Shown here: in pieces, positions 1 through 12,900 of the stretch | Position numbering within the stretch: position 1 is the first letter of the stretch | Layout of the letters: each line of letters starts with the position of its first letter | NCBI GenBank assembly: GCA_008973525.1 | Contig: WACJ01000515.1 | Coordinates: 1,674,001 to 1,738,000, forward strand | Length of the DNA: 64,000 nt | Source of the DNA: Stenopsyche tienmushanensis | Taxonomy: Eukaryota > Arthropoda > Insecta > Trichoptera > Stenopsychidae | Reading direction: 5' to 3' | The notes under the pieces: model-generated | What the model was told of the DNA's origin: nothing | Database searches by the model: none | Seen by the model: the letters and a program-made list of their open reading frames with translations, nothing else | Position numbers and translations under genes: made by a program

Positions 1-3000
1 AAAAATGTTAATAAATCGCCCTTTGGACATCCATGGTTAATATCAAAGCGGAATATAAAGGATACACCATCAACCTTTTATCCATCTATATGCATTTTTG
101 AGTATTTAGAGCTTCAGACGTCCACAAACAAAATTTAGACTGATACTCGAATAACGTTAGAAAGACAACAATCAATTGAAAAATTGAGGGGGGGGCAACT
201 ATCAATAGTGTTGACATTATTTGTGTAATTATTCCTACAAAGCTGATTCTTTCACATTTTGTTAATAAATACTATATAAACGTCTTATACCTATTTAATA
301 TTGCAATGCTTATAAAGTTGCAATACTTCTATCAAGTTCCAGCGCTACAACTTTAACCATGTCTACTGAAGCCTTAGCCACTTTGAATCGAAAGAAGACT
401 ATGTTTATTTAACAATAATCAATGTAAACTACTTGTAGACAAAAAAGTAGCTTTGTAGATTTTGATTTAATGTCGGTAAAATTTTTGGGATTAAATGCAG
501 ACGATTGCTATTCAACTTCTTCCACTCTATTGAATTCTTAGCTTGAAGTTTATTCTATAATTTGTATTTTTATATTTTTTGTATTGATGTTTAATTATCT
601 AACGCCTTCTTATTATCTCTTTCCAGGTAACTTCATTCGTACCGATCCTGAAATTGCGTGAGTACACATGTGATTTTGATATAATGTATAGCAACAGTAG
701 TGCTGTTTTAACCTTTCATCGATCCACGACTGGATTTTAAGATTACGTTACAAGGTCACGTGATATCATATATGGGTGAATATTTTAATTACTTACATGG
801 TTGATAATTGAAGGTCAGCTGAAATTAAAGACGGGGCGTAGAAGGTCACGATGCAATTATCAATGACATGCCGACTAGGAAATTGCTCTGATAATTGAAA
901 ATGCTAGCCTAATGGCAATTTGGAATCCGCTCCCAAACTGCATTCTTGCAAACGCTGGCCGCTCTGGCCATCATTCATTTCTCGTTTGTACTTCCAGAAA
1001 TGCCCATGATGTATTGGCACAATTTTTCGATTTGGACTAATTAATCTTGTTAATAGATTTAAGCAGCGCTGATGTTGTTGTTCCAAACGTGGTCATAAAA
1101 TATTGTCTCGTTCTTTGCCAAATCATTTTTCTCACTATCCTTCCAAGGTTCTTTTAATTTGTTTTATTGACACGGAACAAGATGAGCTAAATTAAGAAGC
1201 TCAAAGACTGCACTCCAAGTCTACGATTCGTATATTCCATCTAATAATACAGGCGCCTAAAATTCGTTCAAATGAATGAACTGCGAATCTTGATATTTTG
1301 TACAAAAGCATCAACATAACGCACTATGCTTTGGGATCTATCATGATGACATCATACGGATGAAGTCTGTGGACCCACATGTTAAGTGACGATTACTTAA
1401 TAGAAAATATTAGATACGCGATTCAATTTAGATATAGTTTATTAGGCAGTCAAAATATTTGAAGAGATAAATTGCTTGAGTGTCCACTTTGCTTGAAAAA
1501 TATTGACTCAATTTCATCCTTAACATTACTATCTATTATCGAAGACAGCTCAGACAATGTTTGGTAAAAATCTGCATATGACGCAATTCATAAAGTATTT
1601 AAATAACCAAATGTAATAACTGGCTCAGATCGAGTACAACAGAGTGTACATACAATATGAAAATGATTTCAATTGTGTCGATTCCTTCTTCTATCTATCA
1701 AATCCTGATGTTTGTCAAATGCTCAATATGTTTCTAATTTGGATAATTCTACATTATAAAGATAAGATTCTGCGTTGGAATCCATCAACATTTAGCAAAA
1801 CAATTACTCTCCCCTAACACATTCCAGTCGGGATACGCATATGTGCGTTTTTCGGATACTATCGGTAGACGCGAGAAAATTGTGCGTATTTAGTCATATT
1901 TAATATATGTACATATAAGAAATCTATGAAAATATATTATGATAATGATACATAAGACACGTTGTTATTGGCCGTACAAACTGAATCCATCACGACATGC
2001 CGACGTATACATATTCATAACCATGTATGTACATTGTCGCAATTATTTAAATATTAAAAACTCGTGTATTAATGCAATTAATATATGTACTTATCCAAAT
2101 TTGCATTTTTGTTGAGAATATCTCGACTTCAGATAATGTGCAAATTTATAATAAACAATCAAAAAAGTTGATTATACGCTCAACGAATTATAACTACTTT
2201 AACAACCGGCTGTCCCGATTAAACCGATTGTCTCATGCACATATGAAGTAAAATTGAATTTCTAATACATTTTACACATAATATAATATACAATATTCTG
2301 AATTTAATTAATAAATAGCTAATGAGATGGGTGTTCTTTGATGTTTTTTCTTTGAGGTGGAAAATATTGTGGATTTTTGTGGTGGCCCTGGAGCTGCCCT
2401 AATGCGATTTGTAGTGCGTTTTCTTGTGTGTATTTGTTAGTGTGTGCAGACATATCCTCAAAGGGACCAAACCCATACATCCATGGTATGCCAGCATGCA
2501 ACCCACTTACTCCCACGTCCCAACCTGACCTGCCACAAGTGAATCGGAGATATCCTCCTTGCACCGCACAAGAGATCAGAACCCAAAAACCCAACTACCG
2601 TCTGCAATAATTCAGTCCGTGCTTGATTTATCGCCGTGTTATTTCATGAGCCACAACTTGTCGAGAGCTTGTTTTATGAACTGGCGTAATTATAGAGCGC
2701 CGAAGAGAAGTGTTGAAGTGTTACGAATCTCGATTAGATCGGATTCGATGCTGTAAGTCTTAAATTCTGGTCGAATACAATGAGCGATATTGATTTCAAA
2801 TGTATCTTGGAATATATGGATGTATGCTAAAACAAACAGGAAGCTTATAATGTTTGCAAAGAAAGCTTTTGGGTTTGCAGCGTTTACGAAGGTATAGAAG
2901 TTGTATATGTGTGGAGTGTAAACATCGTTGAGGTATTTGCAAATTTTGCAGCTCCCTCGACTTTCATAATCTTTGGAAGTATAAAGATTGCAAAAATGTT

Positions 3001-3930
3001 CCAATTTGTGTTTATTTTGAGTCAAAATGGCTTTGCCCTATTTCGATACCAATGGGGATCTGTGCCATGCATTCGAACTATACTGTTTGCCCAATGCCAA
3101 TCTAGATAACGTACAAGATATAAACGACAAAGAAAGCATTGTCAACAAAATAAACACTCGAAAAACTCAATATTCAGAAAAAAGAGCCAAAGATCATCAA
3201 ACTGCAATCGTCGAATCCGAACACTCCTCGCAAAGTTGTATCGGCGTTTTTTTCTTACCTGCATTACGATGAGATAACACATTTTTTCTACCTGGATCCT
3301 CAGACCCGGTGAATGTGACCCAGGTAAAAAAACCAAGATTGCATCGAGCATTTCCGTAAATACTGGCAAATCCCACGACATCGATGGACATCCAAAAAAC
3401 CACTTTCAAAGCTAACACATGCATGCAACTCCGGAAGTATTACATCTGATAAGCATCCATTTCCTAAAAAAAGCACGATGCAACGAGAGGCACTGCCAGC
3501 TTCTAGAATCTCTCCGATTCTGTAATTCTGCCGATGATTAACAACATGTGTGCAAAAGAGTAGAATAAACTAGTCCGGCGAGCACATGTTTCATACGAGC
3601 TCTAAAAATGCAGAAATGGGATACAGGAGCATCCGGAACGAGAGCACACCATAAAATTTAACAGTTAACATCATAACTCAACTTAATTAAATTGTAAGAC
3701 ACGTCCGATTAAGAAGTTTGCTTATACATAATTTAACGAACCACCCAAAACATTACACGCCAAATAATATCTGCTTAACGTGCGTAAAATGCTAATAGAT
3801 ATCAAAGCATCAAGTTGTGATTTTAAACGAATTTGCTGTACAAAACCAAAAATCATCCCAGACAGAAAACATCAAATATTTTTGAAACAAGAGCAAAATG
3901 ACTGTGTGTAAATCATGAAATTCGGCCGTG
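1..3930. other. AT-rich non-coding stretch
   Basis: No supported gene is visible. The open frames here are short, overlap on both strands and have no family motif. A run of eight G lies at 188-195. I see no paired splice signals around any of the frames. Confidence 0.6.
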
Positions 3931-3939
3931 CTATAAAAG

Positions 3940-3953
3940 CCTTTTTTGTGCGG
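3940..3953 (+). repeat. Fragment of the TA-flanked hairpin element end
   Basis: The string CTTTTTTGTGCGG matches the terminal segment of the about 830-bp element present in full at 6.8, 27.2 and 59.2 kb. Nothing else of that element is recognisable beside it, so this is at most a relic or a chance match. Confidence 0.3.
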
Positions 3954-3998
3954 TTTATACATTTGATATTAGAAAAATTTAATTGCGATATACAGTCA

Positions 3999-4114
3999 AC
4001 CCTTAGTCAGTATTACTTCAAATAGATGTAAGCATCAACAGTTGTAGATATAAAATTTAATTCCCGTGTCAAACCCGTGATGTTGCAATATATGCATCAC
4101 CGGCTATCAATGTG
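3999..4114 (+). mobile_element. Deletion derivative of a short TTAA-type MITE
   Basis: The segment shares blocks in the same order with the intact 205-bp element at 60.2 kb: an inner block around TTCAAATAGATGT, then a GCATCAAC block, then a block reading CGTGATG...ATGCATCACCGGC. It ends in AATGTG followed by TTAA at 4115-4118. The left flank reads TCAA, a one-base decay of TTAA. It is about 90 bp shorter than the other copy. TTAA target sites are the hallmark of piggyBac-superfamily transposition; assigning this element to that superfamily is inference. Confidence 0.6.
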
Positions 4115-4118
4115 TTAA

Positions 4119-6788
4119 TATAGTATATCATTATCATCCAATATAAGTTGATCAGCCTTTAAAACAATTTGAACTCGTTACGATGCTGAATGAATGCTTA
4201 CAAATATCATCTTCAATATGAAATGAATATGACCCTTTTGTTTGAATAGACATTGAAGAAATCCTGCAATGGATGAGCTTGATTGCACTAATATATGAAA
4301 TTAGCATGAATTGTTAGAAATTTTACAAGTCGACTCTTTCTATGAATGAGCTACCCTTTACCATTTTCTGGATAAACCTCATTGTGTATACGTTTGTCAA
4401 TGCTTTACCACCGGCAGTAAGTTATTATTGTATATTTCATTCCAAAATCAACAGAATTTTCGAGTATGCTTATTCTGTGTAAATTATTGTATTGAGAGAG
4501 AGATACAGTGATAACAATAGATGGGCTTAGAATCCAAGCGAGAGCTTTGCCTCTTGAAGAAATAATTATTTTTTCTGAGTATTACAAAATTATGATTCCG
4601 AGTAATTTATTCTTGGGGCTAGATGATAACGTCCCTGCAAATTATATTGTAAAAGACCACTTCGGTGGACTCTTGTTGTTGCTGTCAAAATTGCCAAATT
4701 TGACTTACAAATGAGCTTCAGGCGAATCGCTGTATCAATCGTTATCATTTTTAACTTTCGTGGCACGGAAACACATTTCATTTCTTTCAATATCGTCTTT
4801 ATCATTAATTTTAACGATCTGAATTCAAACTCATCCGAAACATGTCTGATAATGTCTACCAATTAACATTGATAAACTTGAGATTTTTTGATGATTTTTG
4901 GGGTACAACGTGGACACTTCGCCAAATATCGACGTTCAAAACATTTATACGAATACATATATAAATCCAATATAGATTTTCATCAATAATTTGGTTAATT
5001 TGACCTATTTGCATTGAGCGAAGATACTTGAATCCATGGTTTTCGACATGAGAGTGCTTCTAAAAAATGCTTTAAAAATGCTACAATCTTTCGCCTCCAG
5101 ACATCTATTTATACATGGACAGCTGTCTATGTGAGATAAGACTTCACCTTGAAATTTGATATACATTGAATTTGAAGATAAACTGTATTCTGGGTGATAT
5201 GACAGTGTTGAATGTTCCGTTCTCACAGGCCTACGCCAAGCAATGCATGCTTGCTAAGCACATGTGCTCGGTTTATGTTTCGCAACATTATCAGCTTGAC
5301 ACCATGCTCATTTTTGATGATGGTTCATCTTCTCTATTCTAAACAGATACAGGGTGAGGCAAAATCTAAAAAAAATCCATGACAATCTTCCAAAGAGCCG
5401 AACTACGAGACATTCATAAAAAATGCTTATCTACGAAAGCGGATTTGCTCTCAGATCTTCATTCGGTAGCAGTCTAGCATGAAGACCCTTTATGCTTTAC
5501 TATCGAAGAGATAATTAATTTATGACTGCCATAACTTAAGAAATATGTCATTGATAGCTTTGCCTATCGAATACATTTATCAAATTTCGGATGATAAATC
5601 TGGATATCTGGACCCTATGCAGATATGAACTTTGGATGGAACATGTATAAAACTTGTATTTCTTCTCAAGTCTTCCAAGCATAACGCTATGCACAATGCA
5701 ATTTCATCAATAAGTACCATTTATGTCAATTTCAATAGTAATGTAAATCCTGTGAGAATCTCGATTCATACATTTTATTTCTATATAAATCCTCCAAAAA
5801 CGACGCATTTGTAAGGGATGAAAGAATATGACACCAAAGACGGAGAAACCACCGGCTGTTCAGATTTCATTTTTTCCCCTCAAAATGTTAAAATCATACA
5901 AAAAACCAACTTTGCTTACAAAGGGCGAACATAAAGAGCGATCATCGCCAATTCTTTCGCACAGAGCAACATATTTCGATTGCATCCTTGTCGTCTACAG
6001 ATCAAATTATTCTTCATGTTTCTTCAATTTCGATATCGATTTAGTGTATCACACTGGGACGAAGGTCGTCCACTGATAGTAATGAAGTATATGAGCTTGG
6101 AAGTATAAAGATAACCTTTGCTTAACCGATGAACCCGCTATCAATTTTTGTGCTTGACATGCCCATCCTATCGGCGCTGAAGACACCTTAAAATACGAAA
6201 AAAAATCATTATAATTATCGAAATGCGTTTTTCTTATCGTCGAATTCTGCGCTCGTCCTGAATGATCGCACAAATTCGCCGATGTAAGCCGAAGGATGTT
6301 GTTGCTTGAGCAGCGTCCCTCGCTGCTGTTGCAAAGGATCCATGGATCATCCAGGGGAGGCACGTTGTAAAAAAATCAACGCATCCATCAAATTTACGAC
6401 CAAAAATAGACGCTTTAATTAAATTAATCTTAATGGCTCGAAATTCAAATGCTGCTATCGTAAATTATGCTCTTTAATGATCCAAATCAAAATATCTATT
6501 ATTAACACGTCGTGATTCGTTAACACAAATTTTATCTACGAGGGCGTAAAAATGTGTTTTGTGCGCCATTAAGTGTTACACAAAGAGCTCTTTTTCATCG
6601 GCGAGCTGTCAGCAAGAAATTCTTGTAATTGTTGAATACATTTTATAAATTCAAGTGGAAAATTTTGATTCTCTATCATAATATTATCGAAGAAAGATAT
6701 GAAGCTCGATATTTTAAATATCTAATGGAAACTTTAAAAAAAACCGTTTATTCCTTCAAGTGCCATCCCAAAGTGACATAAAGCTTAA
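4119..6788. other. AT-rich non-coding stretch
   Basis: No supported gene. At 5348-5360 the string TACAGGGTGAGGC resembles the start of a Tc1/mariner-type terminal repeat next to a TA. I found no matching inverted end nearby, so it is noted only. A 104-codon minus-strand frame at 6049-6363 has no recognisable motif. Confidence 0.5.
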
Positions 6789-7624
6789 AGCCCAAACCTC
6801 TTTTTGTGCGACTTTTTTTGTGCGATTTCGAAGTTATGCGGTTATTTTTAAAGCATTTATTATTTCATAAAGAGTACGCATCGAGGTATTTTGGATAAAA
6901 TAGGAAATAAATCATCAATACTAACCGAAATTTGGAAAAAAAATATAGTTTGGGACTATGTAAATCATATTGCATCTGCTATCATTGAATTACGACCACG
7001 CCCTTTATTATTATTTTTTTGCATTATCCCAATGTTTCGACTTTTAAAAATACATTCTCAAAAGGAACTTCCAAAATTCCAATAACTTAGGGAATTATAG
7101 CTATTTTAGTGACACGGCAACTTGGCCGGTCCTACCATAATGAAATCGTTTAACGCGTTTTTCTCGAAACTACTTTTTTCAGCATGGTTGACATCATATC
7201 TCAAGTTTTAATTAATTAATTTACATCAAACTTGCTACGAATCTTTTCTATATAACCCTCTGTTATTCCTACCAAATTTATGTTAAAATTTATTTTTTAA
7301 CAATTTAAAAAAATATTAAAACTGTGACTAAATTTTATTCAAAAAATGACTAAATGATATTTTTTGAGTTAGGGGACTATAGTGACATCTTTGCTAATTA
7401 TGAATTACATTGTTGGAAAGAGAAAATCTAAACAATGATGACATTGACTCTAGATGTAGTATTTCTTTTTTTATGCGATTTTGAATACATTTTATATAGC
7501 TGTTTCAAAGTTATGCGGTTTTTAAAATCCATGGAACGCACCTTCACTTTTTCTATGTAAGTCATAGCTTTTTTTGTGCGAATTTCCGCGGAACGCATCT
7601 ACCGCACAAAAAAAGATTTAAGTG
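6789..7624 (-). mobile_element. TA-flanked hairpin-rich non-autonomous element, copy A
   Basis: This about 836-bp copy lies in reverse orientation relative to the copies at 27.2 and 59.2 kb. Its right end reads GATTTAAGTG next to TA (7625-7626). Its left end reads CCCAAACCTCTTTTTGTGCG, a decayed form of the other terminus CACTCAAA(T/C)C. Just inside the right end is an inverted repeat with arms CTTTTTTTGTGCG and CGCACAAAAAAAG about 25 bases apart. The middle carries blocks also found in copy C, for example GGCAACTTGGCCGGTCCTAC near 7118-7137. Open frames inside (for example 6891-7085) show no transposase motif. TA target sites and a CACT-starting terminal repeat suggest mobilisation by a Tc1/mariner-like transposase supplied elsewhere. 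That is inference. Confidence 0.7.
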
Positions 7625-7626
7625 TA

Positions 7627-10067
7627 TATAAGCTCTCTCAGAATATAATGCGTTTCACCGATTAAAAAAATAAATTTATTATATGTATAAGAATTTAAAG
7701 GTCGATCGAAAAACATAACACAGGGTCTGTGTCACCGGACATTAACCGTTAGCGAAAACATGATACATACGTTGTATCAACGATCATTATAGTGTTAATC
7801 AATAATGTGGTTGATACCCATAATATTTTTTTTTCTTTGAATCATTGAATCATATTTTTTTAGCGAGCCAATTCAACGGCTTATCCAACAAACGTAATAT
7901 TTTTTCGCTAAATTAATATATCTTAATGAATGTAGTAATTATTACAATGAGCTTGCCTCTACATTTTCTCTTATAATTTGCAGAATCTTCATAATTAAAT
8001 AATAATTTATGATAAGCAAACATTTGTTGATCATAATTATGTTCTAACCCGTTAACCATTCGCGGTTTGACGAATGCTTTTCTGCAGAATTTACAAAAAA
8101 ATATGCATATTCTGATGCATACATTAACAGTACATGATATATCGCCAATCTTATCTATGATGCCCGCAATTTTTTCTGCAGATTTTCAATCGTTTCAATC
8201 AGATAGGCAATGCAAAAATGGATTTGTAGATTTTGAACCCGAACAAGTTAGTCTTGTATTTGAATATAAAATTTAATTAAAAATTAATGAATGTCTTCGC
8301 GTTAGGCACTGTTGATTGGAGCTTTAGAAAACATATGCTACCCCACGTCGGTTTTTTTCCCAGAAAGTTTGGTATTTACCTACTGCCAAGAAATATCAGC
8401 TTCATCCAGCAACCCTCACGCGGCGGGCGGTACCCAAACTACCCCACTCATACACATGCATACACAAACACAAAAGCCTTTAATTTAACGCATTAAGTCC
8501 TCGCAATATGAAGCGGGCTGAACGAAACGAATGCGCCTTGAAGTTTGATCTAAAATCGTCCAAATTCTTGAATCCGGTGCAAGAGTAACCGGTTTCAACG
8601 AGGGATTATCGCAACTGCAAAAGCAGAAGTGTTATTTTGATCATTTTAACAAACCTCAAAAACTAGAATGGTAGCAATTCTCGTAATTAAAATCATATAA
8701 GCAACATAAACCTGACATCGATAACCTGTTTGCTTAATATTTGCGGTTTGAAAAGCGGTTTCTATGGAACCAGATCATTTTCAAACGGGGCATTTTTTCG
8801 TATATGGAAGCAATATCGTTTGACAACTCCAATATATCTTTTTAGAGAGGCTCTGATCCGCCCCAAATATTGACAGACGAATTTAGTTCTATAATCGACA
8901 CCATAAATTAGCTTACTGTATCTGCCGTGACACTCGAAACACGGTCCAGAACTAATGATTAGGCCGATTTTAAGATGCTCATTTTTCTACTGTCGAGATT
9001 TCAAAAATTTGCAGACAGATGGTCAACATTAGAGAGTCCTGCTCGCAAATCAACAGTGTATAGAAAGCATCTCATATGATCTCAAGTATGCGAATAATTT
9101 GTTCTTGAACGAAGATTAGCCACCATGACTGTAAATCAAGGCAGCCTTAATTATGCTATTGTTACGTTGTGCAATTTCGATGCTTGGATGCGAGGTTAAA
9201 TATTGCCAATTAATGCGAAAATTAGTCTTCCTCTAAATCTGATAAGCACCATCAAGCATGAAACTACCCTAAATCGATCTTCAAAAACTTGGGTTTTATC
9301 CAATTTAGCATCATCTGTCTTGACCTCAACATCAACTAAACAATACAAGGCCTCTTAAATCCAACAATTTTTATAGCGTTCTATTGATTGCTTTATTCCA
9401 TTCCAGACAAGAAATCTTCTTAAATTCCAAGAGATCATATGTAAATCGGGGATATGATATTGCAAGTACTAGTAGCAATATTGATGAAAATATGAACGTC
9501 TTGTCAGTGTTAAATTATTTTCCTCATTAGAACTTTTGCACTCCAAGATTACAAATTTGCCAAATCAATCATATAAGATTTCCCCATACACAGAATACAA
9601 GAAACCCAAAAACGCTATTATTGCTTTTTATAGTCTCTGACGAACCTGTTTTTAAAAAAACGTGTTTTTGGTAGAATTAAACCGGAAATGTTGCGAAAAT
9701 TATGAATATAAATGCGATAGCAGCATCATATAGAACCGTAATAGGTTTTAAATTTACACATATAAAGCATAACATTTTTTGTTAATTGTTCTGCATTGTT
9801 TACAAATTTGATATTAAATAATATAGAATGCGCCGGATAAAGTGTTACTAGTTTAAAGCGCTGTAGCTTTGTTAATTTACCATATTTTGATTGTAAACTT
9901 ACAGACAATATTTGCATCGACTATTTGCTATTGTTATCCGCGGTTTGTTAAAAGGTTTGCAATTACAAATTTAGTTAAAAATATGAGCGCGCTTTGGCTG
10001 TGCTTGCAGGCTAAATTATGATCTGGACAGCTCCCTGTATTTCTTCCCTGTAAACTTCAGCTTTATT
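7627..10067. other. AT-rich non-coding stretch
   Basis: I see no gene, RNA or complete repeat here. A short sequence rich in CA/ACAC lies around 8445-8475. Confidence 0.5.
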
Positions 10068-10720
10068 TCAACATGCGATCTTCTTCTCCAACGACATAAT
10101 AGCCAACCTATTTTGAAGAGACTTGTCACTGAAGATGAAAGTTGGATACTCTACGAGAATATACAACGTAAACACTCTTGGACCAAGGGGGTTTTGGCTA
10201 CAGTTAAAACAGAAGCTTTAACTGTAGCCAAAACTGGCCTACATCCAAAAAAGTGTTTCTATGCATTTGATGAGATTGGAAGGGGGTAGTTTATTATGAG
10301 CTACTTCAGCAAGGTGAAACGATCAATTCAACAAAATATTGTTTCCAACTAGACAATCTAAAGGATGCAATTGCCAGAAAATGGCTAGAATTAGCGAACA
10401 GACGAGGCGTTGTTTTTCATCACGATAACGCCAGGCCTCATGTGTCTTTGCTCGTCAGAAATAAATTACTATCATTTGACTGGGATGCTTTACCTCATCT
10501 TCCATACTCTCCGGACATTGTCCCTTCAGATTATTATTTATTTCTTTCATTGAAAAATTCTTTACGTGGTAAAAATTTTAATTCAAAAAATGATATAAAA
10601 ATGTACCTTGATCAATATTTTGGCAACAAACCTGGGAAATTTTGGCAAGAAGGCATTATGATGCTTCCGGAGAAATGGAAAAGGGTAATAGAACAGAATG
10701 GATCATATATTATTCAATAA
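10068..10720 (+). pseudogene. mariner transposase, 5'-truncated and frameshifted
   Basis: This is the catalytic half of a mariner-family transposase, the nuclease that cuts and rejoins the element at TA sites. The first block, VTEDESWILYEN, contains the first catalytic Asp (codon 10134-10136). After LHPKKCFYAFDEIGRG the frame hits a stop. The reading resumes in another frame with VVYYELLQQGETIN and runs open to the TAA at 10718-10720. The second Asp lies in HHDNARPH (10424-10426) and the third in YSPDIVPSD (10529-10531). That puts 34 residues between them, the mariner D,D34D spacing. The tail ends PEKWKRVIEQNGSYIIQ, a typical mariner C-terminus. The DNA-binding N-terminal half is absent. A 42-base palindromic insertion sits between the first Asp block and LHPKK. 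With one frameshift and no N-terminus it cannot make active transposase. The sequence near 10770-10795 may be the old 3' terminal repeat. Confidence 0.9.
10192..10233. repeat. Perfect 17-bp inverted repeat inside the mariner relic
   Basis: The left arm TTTTGGCTACAGTTAAA (10192-10208) and its exact complement (10217-10233) are separated by eight bases. In protein terms it adds about ten residues (ATVKTEALTV) where mariner proteins normally run straight from the WTKG-type block to the GLHPKK block. This suggests a local templated inversion rather than original coding sequence. Confidence 0.9.
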
Positions 10721-12648
10721 ATTTTGATGTAATACAAATTATTGTTTATTTTTTTCTTAATGTGAAAACGAAAGAAACTTATGAGACATCCTAATATATG
10801 CGTATTCTAAACGCTTCGACTAAAGTCTCCTTTCAATGTCCAAGCATTAAATAAATCGGAAGTATGTTATGTCATTCAATAATGAGACATGAGCATAATC
10901 ATACAATGAATAATTATTTTGAAATAAAACAAAGATAAATGCTAATTTGTTACACTTGAACCATTTACAGGAATTATCAATCACATTTTTTTCTTAGAGC
11001 GCCTTATCATTTGCTCCACTTTTTGCTTATTCGTTTCATACGATTGAAGTGAAATAATTTGTTTGGATTTTTTTTTTGCATTATTAAAAGTAGAAGTATA
11101 ACTATGTCAAAAATAAACTCATAATATAGCCAAAAAAATTGCATTTGTACATAATTCGCATGATAAAGTAACCACGGTTCAGCGCATTCAAGGCTTCCGC
11201 AAATTTAGAATCTCAGTCCCGTACAATAATTACAGTAAGTGATTATCAAATGAATATATTTGCATAAATCAGAAGAATTGTTATATAATATGCTACAAAA
11301 ATATTATGCGTACTGCTGCTTAAAAATCTGTTGGCAACAGGATGCAAGCGTGTTAAATCCTTGTGCTTTCAAAGAGCAAAGATTGGACATGGGGTGTGCT
11401 CAAGGGTCGAAAGAAATTTCAAGCGCATATGTGTTGGTTAGAAAACTACCTGAATCTGGATTTTGGGGTGTATCTTCGAAATGTGGCCTCAAAATATTTG
11501 TTACGGAGGAATGCTGTTAGTTGCAAGTCAGTGCTGCACAAATATCACTACTCTGTATTCAACGATTTTTTTCCTTGTGCACCATTCGACAATGATGTCC
11601 TATTTGAAGCAGGTCTATAAAAAATCATCATTACTACCGTATTTCAAGTGTTATTCAGATCTTCAACCTGCCAAAACATTCGGAAATAATTCGATTTTAA
11701 ACTCATGTGTTCTTCTATAACGGACACAAGCTTGTATAGATTAGAATTCGTTTTCATAATAGATGCACATATTCGATACATCAACTAAAAGGCTCTGCGT
11801 GTGATTGACATGTCATTAAAATTACCACACGTGTATTCTACGTGCGTGAAGGTCATTTTAAAATAGTCGAAACTAAGGTCAAATATGAGCATGCCCCAAA
11901 TAGTATGATTGATTTTGAAGTACTCGCCTCTGCGGAGATTTATTATTGAGTCGAATCCGAGAGATCATTACAAGCAGCACAAAATTCACTGAGAACCATA
12001 GAATCAGAAAAATTAGAAGTATGCTGTCGGATTGGCACCGAATTTAAGTGCTTCCAGCTAGAAGACGCCTCGAGCAATATTACTCATCACTTGTCCAATA
12101 TAAAGCCAAATCGAAAGAAAAATATTGAAATCACCATTCTTCAAAAATTTGGACAGAATAACCACTCGTTTTGGAGATAACGATGCCATTGTTTGCCGAT
12201 GACTTTGAGTTCTTTGTCAACCGATGATGTCTAGGATGCTTTTGGGTAGTAAATTTGGAATGATGCTGCTTGGTCGAAATCGAATATACGCATAATTTAT
12301 TTTGGACAAAAGAAATTTATAACAATGGAAGACAACAAGTATTGGAATTACCTCACATTTTATTTCGACGATGGTCTATGAAGACTACTTACGACCCTAG
12401 GCCTTGTCTGAGAGCAACGATGCCTTCTTTTAAAATATTTGAATAAAACTAAGATACGACCATCCAAATGCGACGCCTAGATGTTAACACGGTATGATGA
12501 TTACACGTGGTGTCTTTTCAAATGGCATAAGCCATTTTGTTTTAGTAGAAAGGTAGTACAAATTCAATCATGAGCAGGTATATATTGCAACAATGCGTTT
12601 ATATTATTTTTAAACAACGAACGATATATCTATTGTTTTCAAGCAAAA
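10721..12648. other. Non-coding stretch with overlapping short ORFs
   Basis: Three overlapping + strand frames of about 85 codons lie at 11260-11720 in different phases. None has a known motif, and they look like one chance-open patch. No RNA gene or further complete repeat is seen. Confidence 0.5.
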
Positions 12649-12900
12649 TTTTCTTTAGCGAATGATGCTCATTTCACAATGGATGTATTTGTCAATAAGC
12701 AAAATTGTCTATACAAAAAAAATACTGTTTGGTGTACATTTGGAGCAAATGGAATCATTGAACTACATTTCTTCGAAGATGGTGCTGGAAATGCGGTTAA
12801 ATGCTGGAAATGCGACGCTGTTGATTATGGTCAGCGCCGTTCAGACATGAATCATAAGTACAAAGTATGTATCATTATAATAAAAAATCATGTTATCTGA
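12649..12900 (+). pseudogene. Tc1/mariner-superfamily transposase fragment
   Basis: The frame reads FSLANDAHFTMDVFVNKQNC, then after a short gap NTVWCTFGANGIIELHFFED and GAGNAV. The order (S/A)-x-(D/E)AHF, GxVNKQN, VWC, GIIGPxFFED, NAV...G.RYRDM is the conserved middle of a widespread insect and nematode Tc1/mariner-like transposase group, where the Asp or Glu of the DEAHF motif is catalytic. About 15-20 residues between VNKQNC and VWC are missing. A 12-base direct duplication, GCTGGAAATGCG at 12784-12795 and 12803-12814, inserts extra residues before DAVDYGQRRSDMN, which corresponds to the family's NGERYRDM block. The frame then runs into AT-rich sequence and stops at 12898-12900. Both transposase ends are missing, so this is a dead fragment. 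Confidence 0.8.

Noticed and set aside
6891..7085. 64-codon ORF as a possible element-encoded protein
   Set aside because: It is inside TA element copy A, is not conserved as an open frame in copies B and C, and lacks transposase motifs.
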